Shown: positions 37,625-45,663 of the stretch, one piece after another
Layout: each line of letters opens with the position of its first letter
How positions within the stretch are numbered: position 1 is the stretch's first letter
Source: Phytohabitans flavus
GTDB taxonomy: Bacteria > Actinomycetota > Actinomycetes > Mycobacteriales > Micromonosporaceae
Assembly: GCF_011764545.1 (NCBI RefSeq)
Contig: NZ_AP022870.1
Span: 1,534,001-1,598,000 of the forward strand
Direction of reading: 5' to 3'
Length of the DNA stretch: 64,000 nt
Notes under the pieces: generated by a model
What the model was told of the DNA's origin: nothing
Databases searched by the model: none
What the model saw: the letters and a program-made list of their open reading frames with translations, nothing else
Translations under genes and position numbers: made by a program

Positions 37625-38493
37625 ATGACCACCAGCACCACGTTCCTGGGACTGGGAGCGATGGGCAGTGCGCTCGCGGCGGCAGCTCTCGACGCCGGAC
37701 GGCCCACCGTCGTGTGGAACCGCACCCCGCGCCGGGCACCGGCCCTCGGCGAGCGCGGCGCCACTGTCGCCGGCAGCGTCGAGGAGGCGGTCGCTGGCGA
37801 CGGCGTGATCGTCGCCTGCCTGTTGGACCACCGGTCGGTACAGGGCGTGCTCGATCCGGTCGCCGGCAACCTGTCCGGACGTACCGTGATCAACCTGACC
37901 ACCACCACGCCCAACGAGTCGCGGGAGCTCGCCGCGTGGGCCGCCGAGCGGGGCATCACCTTCCTCGATGGCGCGATCCTGGCCGTACCGGAGATGATCG
38001 GCGGCGCTGGTTCGGTGATCTTCTACAGCGGCTCGGCGACCGCCTTCGAGCAGCACTCGGCACTGCTCGACCGCTGGGGTGAGAGCACGTACCTCGGGCC
38101 GGACGCCGGCATGGCCTCGCTCTACGACATGGCGATGCTCACCGGCATGTACACGATGTTCGCCGGCTTCATGCACGGCGCGGCGATGGTCGGCACCGCG
38201 GGCGTGCCGGCGACCGAGTTCGCCGAGCGGCAAGCGGCCTTCCTGGCCGCCATGACCGGTGGGCTCGCCGGCTTGGCCGCCGTCATCGACGCCAAGGACT
38301 ACACCGGCAAGGGCCAGCAGAGCCTGCGGTTCACGGAGACAGCGCTCGCCGCGCTGATGCGGGCTAGCAGCGACGCGGGCGTCGACGCCAAGGTGCTGAA
38401 GCCCGTACACGACATCGTCCGCCGGCAGATCGCCGGGGGTTCGGCGACGAGGGCACCGCCCGCATTTTCGAGGAACTGAGGAGCACCCGATGA
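37625..38493 (+). CDS. Imine reductase-like NAD(P)-dependent oxidoreductase, frameshifted at its end
   Basis: 3-hydroxyisobutyrate dehydrogenase-type enzyme. Rossmann start FLGLGAMGSALAAAALDAGR with VVWNRTPRR for the cofactor phosphate, and the C-terminal helical dimer domain (LYDMAMLTGMYTMFAGFMHG). The sequence after the Rossmann domain (ILAVPEMIGGAGSVIFYSG) is that of imine reductases. The read stops at 38479 with an odd tail (ATRAPPAFSRN); one more G in the GGGGG run 38435-38439 gives GGFGDEGTARIFEELRSTR and a TGA at 38491-38493 that overlaps the next ATG. Corrected length is 289 residues, normal for the family, so a base-calling error is likely. The substrate is unknown. Confidence 0.85.
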
Positions 38494-39380
38494 GCGCCAC
38501 CAACGACCTCGCACCGGTCACGGTCATCGGCCTCGGCCCGATGGGACGAGCGATGGCCGCCGCCCTGATGCGGGCCGGGCACCCGGTCACGGTGTGGAAC
38601 CGGACGCCGGGTCGCGCTGACGGCCTCGTCGCCCAAGGAGCCACGCGGGCGGCCTCGCCCGCGGCCGCTGTCGCCGGCAGCGACCTGATCGTCCTCAGCC
38701 TCACCGACTACCCGGCGATGCACGACATCCTCGGCCCGGTCGTGGGTCTCCTCGCCGGCAAGGTCCTGGTGAACCTCAGCTCCGACACGCCAGACGCATC
38801 TCGCCAGGCAGCGGAGTGGGCCGGCAAACACGGCGCGGCCTTCGTCACGGGTGGGGTGATGGTGCCCGCTCCCGCGGTCGGCGGGCCGGGTGCGTACGTC
38901 TTCTACAGCGGACCCCAGGACGTCTTCGCGTTGCACGAGCCGGCGCTGAAGGTGATCGGCGAGCCCAAGTACCTCGGCGCCGATCCCGGGCTTGCCCAGC
39001 TCTTCTACCAGGCTCATCTCGACGTCTTCCTCACCGCCCTGTCCAGCCTCCTGCACGCCACAGCGCTCGTCACGGCGGCCGGCGTGCCGGCGGCCGAGTT
39101 CCTTCCCGGCGCACTGGACACCCTCACCGGCATCCCGGCGATGATCGGCGACGGGCTGGAGCTGGCCCGCGAGCTGGAGGCCGGCGAACACCCGGGCGAC
39201 CTCAGCACGGCACTGATGATGGGCGCAACCGCCGACCACATCCTGCGGACCAGTACGCAGGCCGGCGTCGACATCGAGCTGCCCACGGCGGTCAAGTCAC
39301 ACTACGACCGGACGATCGCCGCCGGCCACGGCACGAAAAACTGGACGGCTCTCTACGAGGTGATCAAGGCCGGCAGGTAG
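38490..39380 (+). CDS. Imine reductase-like NAD(P)-dependent oxidoreductase
   Basis: 296 residues, the tandem paralog of the preceding gene and coupled to it by ATGA. Rossmann start VIGLGPMGRAMAAALMRAGH, NADP-type VTVWNRTPGRADG, mid-region GGVMVPAPAVGGPGAYVFYS and the helical C-terminal domain (QLFYQAHLDVFLTALSSLLH), ending KSHYDRTIAAGHGTKNWTAL. The pair could form a heterodimer or act on related cyclic imines; HxlR control suggests induction by a reactive compound. All of this beyond the family assignment is inference. Confidence 0.88.
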   Translation: MSATNDLAPVTVIGLGPMGRAMAAALMRAGHPVTVWNRTPGRADGLVAQGATRAASPAAAVAGSDLIVLSLTDYPAMHDILGPVVGLLAGKVLVNLSSDTPDASRQAAEWAGKHGAAFVTGGVMVPAPAVGGPGAYVFYSGPQDVFALHEPALKVIGEPKYLGADPGLAQLFYQAHLDVFLTALSSLLHATALVTAAGVPAAEFLPGALDTLTGIPAMIGDGLELARELEAGEHPGDLSTALMMGATADHILRTSTQAGVDIELPTAVKSHYDRTIAAGHGTKNWTALYEVIKAGR

Positions 39381-39706
39381 GTCAGCAGCCCAGCGCCGGC
39401 CTTCCGCCAACCACGGGAGGCGCAGGCCGCTCCCGCTCGGCGCCACCCGTAGCCGGGTGCCGCCGAGCGGGAACAGCTGCTCACGGTCGCCCTGACGCTG
39501 CTGATCCCGCTCTACGTGCTGCTCAACGAGGTTGGGCTGGAGAACTCGCTGGTCAGAGACGACCCGTCGTCGCGGAAGGTGAAGACGGAGTCGCAGGCAC
39601 ATGCAGCATGCCGACAGCCAAACTGGTGGCGGTCCGGTCGGGTGCGGGGTCGATGCGCGCCTTGGCACAGGATCTCCCGGCGGCCGCAGCGGCGTAGGCA
39701 CAGGGG
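39381..39706. other. Intergenic region with a sugar-permease relic
   Basis: No intact gene. About 39478-39555 on the plus strand reads EQLLTVALTLLIPLYVLLNE, VGLENSLV, resembling one helix and loop of a MalG-type sugar ABC permease; it is probably a fragment. The rest is featureless. Confidence 0.3.
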
Positions 39707-39750
39707 TTGACGAGGCTACTACGCCCTGCGATGCTACGTCGCACGTAGCA
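39707..39750 (+). promoter_or_regulatory. Promoter and PadR operator
   Basis: A -35 box TTGACG (39707-39712) and a weak -10 GATGCT (39730-39735) are 17 bp apart. Overlapping the -10 is the perfect palindrome TGCTACGT-CGC-ACGTAGCA (39732-39750), 13 bp before the PadR start. This is a likely autorepression site. Confidence 0.65.
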
Positions 39751-39763
39751 AATTGGAGGGAAC

Positions 39764-40077
39764 GTGACCGGACTGTCGCACCTCGGCAGGTTCTCCGAGC
39801 CGGCGTTGTTGATCCTGATCAGCCTGGCCGCGGGGCCAAGCACGGCTACGCGATGCAGGAAGACATCGCCGCGTTGACCGGCGAGCGACCAGGCCCGGGC
39901 ACGCTCTACGGCGCTATCCGGCGTCTGGAGGAGCAGCGGTTGATCGAGCAAATGCCGGAGCAGGACCGCCGTAAGCCGTACCGCCTGACTGATCTGGGCG
40001 CGCGGGCGTTACAGGCCGAACTCGTGCGCATCCGCACGGTGGCCAGCACCGGCCTGCGTCGGTTGGCGACAGCCTGA
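39764..40077 (+). CDS. PadR family transcriptional regulator, one frameshift
   Basis: Small PadR of about 104 residues after correction. From GTG 39764 (ribosome site GGAGGG) it reads VTGLSHLGRFSEPALLILIS then LAAG; after one added base at GGGGCC (39832-39837) it continues PKHGYAMQEDIAALTGERPG, TLYGAIRRLEEQRLIEQMPE, RKPYRLTDLGARALQAELVR. This matches the winged HTH and wing of short PadR proteins. The stop overlaps the start of the membrane protein gene (TGATG), so the two are coupled. Confidence 0.85.
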
Positions 40078-41054
40078 TGCGCGCGACGGTGATCCGCCTC
40101 GTCATGGCGCTGTACCCGGCACCGGTCCGCGACCGCTACGGCGCCGAGCTCACCGACCTGCTCGCGCACTCGACCCGACCGTGGCGCGACGCCGTTGATG
40201 TCGGCCGGTGCGCACTTGCCGATCGGGCGGCGACATGGACGTGGGCCCGTAGCCGCCCGCAGCTTCTCCGGTTGGCGTGGCTCGCCGCCGCACCGTTGGG
40301 ATTCGGCCTGGCCGCGCTGGTCGTGGCGGTCGGTGTGGTCGGCATCGTCACAGCGTGGGTGGAGGACGGCGGGTACGAGACCGCCGGCGCCGCCCCCTAC
40401 GCCGGCCGCGACGCGTCCGCTATCGTCCGCGACGGCATCGCCGGCAACCTCTCTCCCGCCGTCAGTCCTGCCGCCTTCAGCGTATCGATCCTGCTGAGCA
40501 TGCTGGCGGTGTGTGGGATGATCGCCGCGCTGACGCTACTAGTGGCCCCACGGCACCACCTCGTGGCACCGGTTCTGACCCTGCCGGCGTCGTTGACCGT
40601 GGGAATACTGGCCATCGCGAACCTGCCGATCGTCGGCGACGTGCTCGGCCAGACACGGTCAGCCACCGTGCTGTCCGCGCTGTGCTGGTGCGCGGCAATG
40701 CTCACCCTGGGCGTCGTGATCACCGTGCTCATCCGGCAAGGGCACACCCGCATCGCCGTGGCGGTCCTCGTCATCGGTGGCCTTGCGACGCTCGAACTGA
40801 CCTCTGCGCTGTACGCGAGCGCCGCTCGACCGGCCGCTGCGGACGGGGTCTCGGCGTTCAGCGTATGGCCCCTGAGCATCGGCGGGTTCGCGGATCCGTC
40901 CCGAATCTCCACCGACACGCTCGGGAGCCTGCCAGCCATGCTCACGATGTGCACGACGTTCGCCCTCACACGCGTCGCGGCCATCGCCGTACATCAGCGC
41001 AAGGCGCGCTTTCTCAAATCGCAAAAGCCCACCACACGATCCCAGCACGCGTAG
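40077..41054 (+). CDS. PadR-linked integral membrane protein
   Basis: 325 residues. A short basic head (MRATVIRLVMALYPAPVRDR, YGAELTDLLAHSTRPW) like the prefix domain of such proteins, then about six membrane helices (LGFGLAALVVAVGVVGIVTA, FSVSILLSMLAVCGMIAALT, ATVLSALCWCAAMLTLGVVI, AVAVLVIGGLATLELTSALY) and a basic tail. It follows a PadR gene with a TGATG overlap, a common pairing in actinobacteria. The function is not known; a sensor or stress-linked membrane protein is likely. Confidence 0.75.
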   Translation: MRATVIRLVMALYPAPVRDRYGAELTDLLAHSTRPWRDAVDVGRCALADRAATWTWARSRPQLLRLAWLAAAPLGFGLAALVVAVGVVGIVTAWVEDGGYETAGAAPYAGRDASAIVRDGIAGNLSPAVSPAAFSVSILLSMLAVCGMIAALTLLVAPRHHLVAPVLTLPASLTVGILAIANLPIVGDVLGQTRSATVLSALCWCAAMLTLGVVITVLIRQGHTRIAVAVLVIGGLATLELTSALYASAARPAAADGVSAFSVWPLSIGGFADPSRISTDTLGSLPAMLTMCTTFALTRVAAIAVHQRKARFLKSQKPTTRSQHA

Positions 41055-41197
41055 GCCCGCGAAAGCTGTGTCACCTGAGCCGCTGCGCACCCGGACCGAC
41101 GCGTCAACAGCACCAGCCACACGTTGGCTCTCGCCCATCAGCGACAACACCACATCAACAGGACTGGCCGGATGTGTCGATGCCGGTGTGCTCGTGG

Positions 41198-41540
41198 TTA
41201 GGCGGATCGGGCGGTGGCGGCGAGTGCGTATGTGGCGAGGGCGCAGTAGACGACGCCGGCGGCGCGGTCGAGGGTTCGTAGGCGCAGCCGGGGGCTAGGC
41301 GGCGTAGGTGTCAGGAAGAACACGGCGGTTTTGGGATTGAGCGCGCCGACAACCAGGCCGTTGCGGAACGCGGCCCAGACCCCGCGGCGGTCTTGCTGTT
41401 CAACGGTCATGTTGGCGAGCGTGCCTTCCGCGCGGGATCGGAATGCCTTCCAGGCAAGCCACAGGAGCCATGCGACACCGGCGAGCCGGACGATGGTGAA
41501 TATCTCGGCGCTGGTTGCGATGATTGCGGACACGCTCGCC
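41198..41540 (-). pseudogene. LysE/RhtB amino-acid exporter remnant
   Basis: Reads IIATSAEIFTIVRLAGVAWL, LWLAWKAFRSRAEG, then FRNGLVVGALNPKTAVFFLT, the helix and the conserved NPK motif of LysE-family exporters. The N-terminal third is missing upstream of about 41540, and the segment after FFLTP is shortened before the last helix. The broken end meets a truncated TetR gene on the other strand. Confidence 0.65.
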
Positions 41541-41861
41541 GAGCTCGCCGCGAAGATCGTCCTTACGCTGCACTCCGACGAGGCGATCGGCCTGCACCGG
41601 CTGATGATCACTGAAGCCCACAGCTTCCCGGACCTGGCCAAGCGCTTCTACCGAGACGGACCCCAGGCCTACATCACAGCGCTGAACGAACGGCTCCCCG
41701 AGCCCGACACCGCACAAGCCCAGGCACTGTTCACGCTGCTGCTGGGCGAGCCACACCGGCAGCGCCTGCTCGGGCTGCGCGCCGCACCCAGCCGCGCCAC
41801 GGCGGCCGCCCATGCGCGCGCCGCACTCGCCCAGCTCAGCCTCACCGAAGTCATTGGTTAA
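41525..41861 (+). pseudogene. TetR-type regulator C-terminal remnant
   Basis: The frame DTLAELAAKIVLTLHSDEAI, GLHRLMITEAHSFPDLAKRF, YRDGPQAYITALNERLPEPD is the ligand-binding C-terminal domain of an AcrR/AefR-like TetR protein. The DNA-binding domain is absent. The break is within about 15 bp of the broken end of the LysE gene, so one deletion or rearrangement probably removed both 5' ends and the shared promoter region. Confidence 0.65.
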
Positions 41862-41981
41862 GAAATTCACGGTCACGCTCTGAACCGAGCGCTCCGGGGT
41901 TTCGTGGTGCACGCGCAGGCCGTCGACAACGCCTGCCGACAGCGAACCACCGACCCCGCAGCCGCGGGAAAGGAGTGGCAC

Positions 41982-42548
41982 ATGCACAGTGTCAGCGATC
42001 CCACCACGAGGCAGCCAACGAGCCGGCCGCGGCGCAAGCGGTCGCTTCAGTGGCTCGCCCGGCTCGTCGTCGCGTTCGGCCTACTGGTCACCTCCGCGAC
42101 GGTTGTCGCGGCTCCCGCCTCGGCATACGTCGGTTCCAACGTTCTCAGGAACCACCAGACCGGACGCTGTCTGACCTTCATCAAGAACGGTATCTACACC
42201 GAACCCTGCAATCGAGCGGATCCCAACCAGATCTGGCAGCCGCTGTTTCAGTTCAAGCTGGGAAACGACATCGTGATCCTGTGGAATCCGCGCCACCGCG
42301 TGTGCGTGTACCCGTACGGCTGGCTGTCGGGCAAGAACCGCGGCGAGGTCAATGTGGGGCGTAAGCAGAGTGAGTGCGCTGCCGGTCGCCGCGGGTTCTG
42401 GGAGGCGAGAGGCACGGGCTGGCATTCGGTGAACTTCGTGACCTATCTGCCCCCGTATCCTTGCCTGGACAGCAACTACGCTGGCGACGCCTATTACTAC
42501 CCGTGCATCGCGGGCAACAGGCACCAGATGTGGAAGCTCGGACTGTAA
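41982..42548 (+). CDS. Secreted ricin-like beta-trefoil protein
   Basis: 188 residues. A basic head (SRPRRKRSLQWLARL), hydrophobic segment VVAFGLLVTSATVVAAPASA and the cut site ASA-YVG form a signal peptide. The mature part has NHQTGRCLTFIKNGIYTEPC, ADPNQIWQPLFQFKL and a repeat ending GNRHQMWKLGL, i.e. Cys-paired repeats with QxW-like elements. No catalytic residues. The ATG at 41982 has AAAGGAG upstream; the frame is open further 5' but without a ribosome site. A terminator follows. Confidence 0.75.
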   Translation: MHSVSDPTTRQPTSRPRRKRSLQWLARLVVAFGLLVTSATVVAAPASAYVGSNVLRNHQTGRCLTFIKNGIYTEPCNRADPNQIWQPLFQFKLGNDIVILWNPRHRVCVYPYGWLSGKNRGEVNVGRKQSECAAGRRGFWEARGTGWHSVNFVTYLPPYPCLDSNYAGDAYYYPCIAGNRHQMWKLGL

Positions 42549-42567
42549 AGCATTAGAGTGCGGCGGC

Positions 42568-42601
42568 GTCCGGCCCGCGAAAAACCTCGCGGTGTCCGGA
42601 C
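42568..42601 (+). terminator. Hairpin terminator
   Basis: Two-step stem (GTCCGG with CCGGAC; CCGCGA with TCGCGG) around the loop AAAACC, 20 bp after the stop of the secreted lectin gene. Confidence 0.6.
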
Positions 42602-42736
42602 CCGTCGTGTCTGCTCTTCCTCGTGCGTGTTGTGAACCACGTTACGAGGGCTCAAGTGAACCCGTCGTGGTGGCCACCCGTCCTGCATGGACCCCCGACC
42701 AGCTCGGTTCGGGGTCCGAGCAGACCGGGAGGACTC

Positions 42737-43777
42737 GTGTCTAACGAGGTGCTGGCGCATGCGGACGTGCGCCGCGACGATGTGACGGCGGCGGCCGTAT
42801 GGTTGCGCGATCGGGTGGTGGACACGCCGCTGGTGCGTTCGGCCACATTGGACCGGATCGCTGGCGCGCGCCTTTGGTTGAAGGCCGAAAACCTCCAGAT
42901 CGGCGGGTCGTACAAGTTTCGAGGAGCGCTGCGGGCCGTCAGCCAGATCGCACAGCGCGGTGAGCATCGAGGCGTGATCGCGCAAAGTACGGGTAACCAC
43001 GCGCTCGCCGTCGCGATGGCCGCGGAGTGGTACGGCCTGACCGCCACCGCCGTGCTGCCGATCGATGCCCCGGCCGCCAAGGTCGCCAGCATCAAGGACA
43101 GCGGTGCCCGGGTGGAGCTTGCCGGCACGACGGTTTGGCGGCGGCTGGAGGTCGTCGACCGGTTGCAGGCAGCCAGCGGCGACGCCGTGCTGGACGCATA
43201 CGACCATCCGAGCGTGATCGCCGGACAGGGGAGCGCGACCTGGGACCTCGTCGAGGCGGTCGATCGGCGCGGTACCTCGCTGGATGCCGTCGTCGTCCCG
43301 GTCGGCGGCGGTGGCGGCGTGGCCGGGGCGTGTCTCGCGCTTGAGGGTCGTGAAACCGCCGTATACGGCGTGGAGCCCGTCGGTTGTGACTCGCTGGCCC
43401 GGAGCCTGGACGCCGGCCGGCGGATCGCCGTACCGCCGGCGCCCACTCTCGCCGACGGGCTCCGGCCGTCGCTGGTCGGCCGGCTTCCGTTCGAGATCCT
43501 CCGGACGAGGGTCGCCGGCGTGGTGCCGGTGGACGATGACGACATCGGCTTGGCGGTGTGTCTCGCGCTCTTCCACACCAAGCTGCTGCTCGAACCGTCC
43601 GGTGCCGCGGGCCTGGCCGGTGCGTTGCGGTTGGCCGCGAGTGGGTCGTACACCGACATCGGCGTCGTACTTACGGGCGGAAATGCCGAGGCGGGTCTGA
43701 TCGCGCGGCTGGTCGCCGAGTATGGCGCCACGAGGGCGGGTTCCGGCGGGGGCGGCGAGAAGGGTAGGCGTGCGTGA
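42737..43777 (+). CDS. PLP-dependent threonine dehydratase / serine racemase-like enzyme
   Basis: About 346 residues from GTG 42737 (ribosome site GGGAGG). Fold-type II PLP enzyme: the Schiff-base Lys is in GGSYKFRGALRA, the substrate loop is STGNHALAVAMAA, and the phosphate-binding loop is VVPVGGGGGVAGA; the C-terminal GGNAEAGLIARL closes the active site. This layout covers serine/threonine dehydratases and eukaryote-like serine racemases. It lacks the ACT domain of biosynthetic IlvA. It overlaps the D-Ala-D-Ala ligase gene by GTGA, which makes a role in supplying or removing a D- or L-amino acid for cell-wall precursors attractive; this is inference. Confidence 0.85.
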   Translation: MSNEVLAHADVRRDDVTAAAVWLRDRVVDTPLVRSATLDRIAGARLWLKAENLQIGGSYKFRGALRAVSQIAQRGEHRGVIAQSTGNHALAVAMAAEWYGLTATAVLPIDAPAAKVASIKDSGARVELAGTTVWRRLEVVDRLQAASGDAVLDAYDHPSVIAGQGSATWDLVEAVDRRGTSLDAVVVPVGGGGGVAGACLALEGRETAVYGVEPVGCDSLARSLDAGRRIAVPPAPTLADGLRPSLVGRLPFEILRTRVAGVVPVDDDDIGLAVCLALFHTKLLLEPSGAAGLAGALRLAASGSYTDIGVVLTGGNAEAGLIARLVAEYGATRAGSGGGGEKGRRA

Positions 43778-44880
43778 GCGCCGACTCGAAGGTCCGGGTG
43801 GCGGTAATCTTCGGCGGCCGCAGCGCCGAGCACGGTGTGTCCTGTTCCTCGGCCGCGAGCATTGTGCGGTACCTGTGCCGCGAGCGGTACGAGGTGACGC
43901 CCGTGCGGATCGACCAGGACGGCGTGTGGACGATCGGAGACGACCGACCCGTGCTCGACGGCCTCGACACGGCCACACTGCTGGACATGACGCGCGACCC
44001 GGCCGGGCCCAGGCCCACCGCCCTGGAAAGCATGTGGAGAGCGTTGAGCCGGCTCAGCGACAAAGTCGATGTCGCCTTTCCCGCCCTGCATGGCGGACAC
44101 GGTGAAGACGGCACGATCCAGTCCGCACTGGACTTCTTTGGGATCCCTTACGTCGGCAGCAGCGTCGTCGCCTGCGGCATCGGGATGGACAAGGAGCTGA
44201 CTAAGAAGCTCCTCGCCGATGCTCGTCTACGCGTCGCGGACAGCGTGACACTGCGAGGATCCGCAGACGACGTGAGCCCGGAGGACCGGGCGCGGCTCGG
44301 GCTGCCGGTCTTCGTCAAGCCGGCGCGTGAGGGGTCGAGTGTCGGTGTATCCAAAGTAGAGGGCTGGGCATCGCTCACCAGGGCCGTCGCGGTGGCACGT
44401 AAGACCGGCTTGTCGAAGGTGCTCGTGGAGGCTGAGGTACCTGGACGGGAGATCGATGTCGGAGTGCTGGAGTACCCCGACGGTCGGGTGGTCGCCGGGC
44501 CACCGCTCGAGATCCGGTATCCCGACGAGCATTCGTTCTTCGACTTCGACGCCAAGTACCACAGCGACCAGACCATCTTCGACATCCCGGCGGACCTGCC
44601 CGCGGCGGTGACGGCAGCCGTTCAGGCACAGGCGGTTGAGGCGTTTCACGTCCTTGGGTGTGCGGGCCTGCTCCGGGTCGACTTTTTCCTGCCCTCGGTC
44701 GACGGGAGTGAGGATCCGGTTGTGGTGGTGAATGAGGTAAACACGATGCCCGGGTTCACCGCGATGTCCCAGTTCCCTCGGATGTGGAGCGCGGCCGGCC
44801 TGGAGTACCCGGCGCTGCTCGACGTGCTCGTCGAAACCGCCCTCGCGCGGTGGTACAGCCTACGCGCTCCGCGCGGTTAG
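43774..44880 (+). CDS. ddl: D-alanine--D-alanine ligase family protein
   Basis: 368 residues, ATP-grasp ligase. Motifs: VIFGGRSAEHGVSCSSA at the start, PALHGGHGEDGTIQ, the ATP-grasp Lys in VFVKPAREGSSVGVSKV, and the metal/substrate loop EVNTMPGFTAMSQFP. In the omega loop the residue pair KY (FFDFDAKYHSDQ) is that of D-Ala-D-Ala ligases rather than D-Ala-D-Lac types. It joins two D-Ala for peptidoglycan. It is coupled to a PLP racemase/dehydratase-like gene and is not in the usual actinobacterial ddl setting, so it may be a second copy with a special role (precursor change or self-protection). Confidence 0.9.
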   Translation: MSADSKVRVAVIFGGRSAEHGVSCSSAASIVRYLCRERYEVTPVRIDQDGVWTIGDDRPVLDGLDTATLLDMTRDPAGPRPTALESMWRALSRLSDKVDVAFPALHGGHGEDGTIQSALDFFGIPYVGSSVVACGIGMDKELTKKLLADARLRVADSVTLRGSADDVSPEDRARLGLPVFVKPAREGSSVGVSKVEGWASLTRAVAVARKTGLSKVLVEAEVPGREIDVGVLEYPDGRVVAGPPLEIRYPDEHSFFDFDAKYHSDQTIFDIPADLPAAVTAAVQAQAVEAFHVLGCAGLLRVDFFLPSVDGSEDPVVVVNEVNTMPGFTAMSQFPRMWSAAGLEYPALLDVLVETALARWYSLRAPRG

Positions 44881-44891
44881 CCTCAGGCGGC

Positions 44892-44929
44892 GGGCCGGTT
44901 GCTCCTCGCGATGGAGGGGCAACCGGCCC
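44892..44929. terminator. Bidirectional terminator between convergent genes
   Basis: Perfect 11-bp stem GGGCCGGTTGC/GCAACCGGCCC with an inner CCTC/GAGG pairing, placed between the convergent ddl and lipoprotein genes. Confidence 0.65.
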
Positions 44930-44961
44930 GGGGCGGGACCTTGTGGACAGTTCAGGCCGGG

Positions 44962-45597
44962 CTAGGCCGGCGTCGAAGGTCCACGGTCGACGAACGAAAA
45001 CGTGTTGGAGCCGTCGGCGTCGCCGATCTCTTGAGCGATCAGGCCTTCCGCGCTGTCCACAAGGTAGACGCCACCCGAGCCGCCGATGGTGTAAGTGGGG
45101 AGTCCGCCGGCAGGCTTCCCCATCGACGCCTCGACGGTGAAGAGCTGCTCCTGATCGGCGGTGTTACATGCCGCGGCGACGATGGTCAGCGGGTTCACCC
45201 CGTTTTCCTTCACCCGAAGGCAGGACGTGGCGCCGTTCGCACCCACGTTCGCCGTCTTGATCTGGAACCGGCCGCCGGCCGGCGTAAGGATGAAGAGTCC
45301 CCTGTCCGTGCTGCCCTTGGCCAGGACCAAGCGATCCGTGCCGTCCAGCGTCAGGAGCGAGTCGGGTGTACCGGCCGGCGCGATCGCGACCTGCCGCTCG
45401 CCGCGCAGGATGGCGCCCTCGCCGCCGCCCGCGCCGTTCGCGGGAGGACTTGAGGCCGGTGGGCTCGACGTGGCGAGGCTGCCCGGGGTCGGAGTGGGCG
45501 CGGCGGCCTGGCCGCCGTCATCCCCACCCGAGCAGGCACCCAGCGAGGCGACAGCCGCGGTCAGCAAAGCAGTAGCAGGAATTCTCAGTTTGTTCAT
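44962..45597 (-). CDS. Lipoprotein with ricin-like beta-trefoil domain
   Basis: About 211 residues. Signal peptide LRIPATALLTAAVASLGAC with the lipobox LGAC, then a Pro/Ser/Thr linker and a globular domain (VLAKGSTDRGLFILTPAGGR, FQIKTANVGANGATSCLRVK, AACNTADQEQLFTVEA) with Cys pairs and the Q-x-F elements of ricin-type folds. It is anchored at the outer face of the membrane. No enzyme motif. The ATG at 45597 is used; GTG codons three and two codons earlier are alternatives. Confidence 0.7.
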   Translation of the reverse strand: MNKLRIPATALLTAAVASLGACSGGDDGGQAAAPTPTPGSLATSSPPASSPPANGAGGGEGAILRGERQVAIAPAGTPDSLLTLDGTDRLVLAKGSTDRGLFILTPAGGRFQIKTANVGANGATSCLRVKENGVNPLTIVAAACNTADQEQLFTVEASMGKPAGGLPTYTIGGSGGVYLVDSAEGLIAQEIGDADGSNTFSFVDRGPSTPA

Positions 45598-45663
45598 AGC
45601 CACCACGACGGGCGAACCGGACCGCCCGTTCGGGTGACATACGTCGCATTCCGGTGCCCTGGT

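Noticed and set aside
37511..38704. Long minus-strand frames opposite the imine reductases
   Set aside because: They are shadows of two genes with clear Rossmann motifs.
42623..42736. Earlier start for the PLP enzyme
   Set aside because: The extra 38 residues are Pro-rich without similarity, while GTG 42737 has a GGGAGG site.
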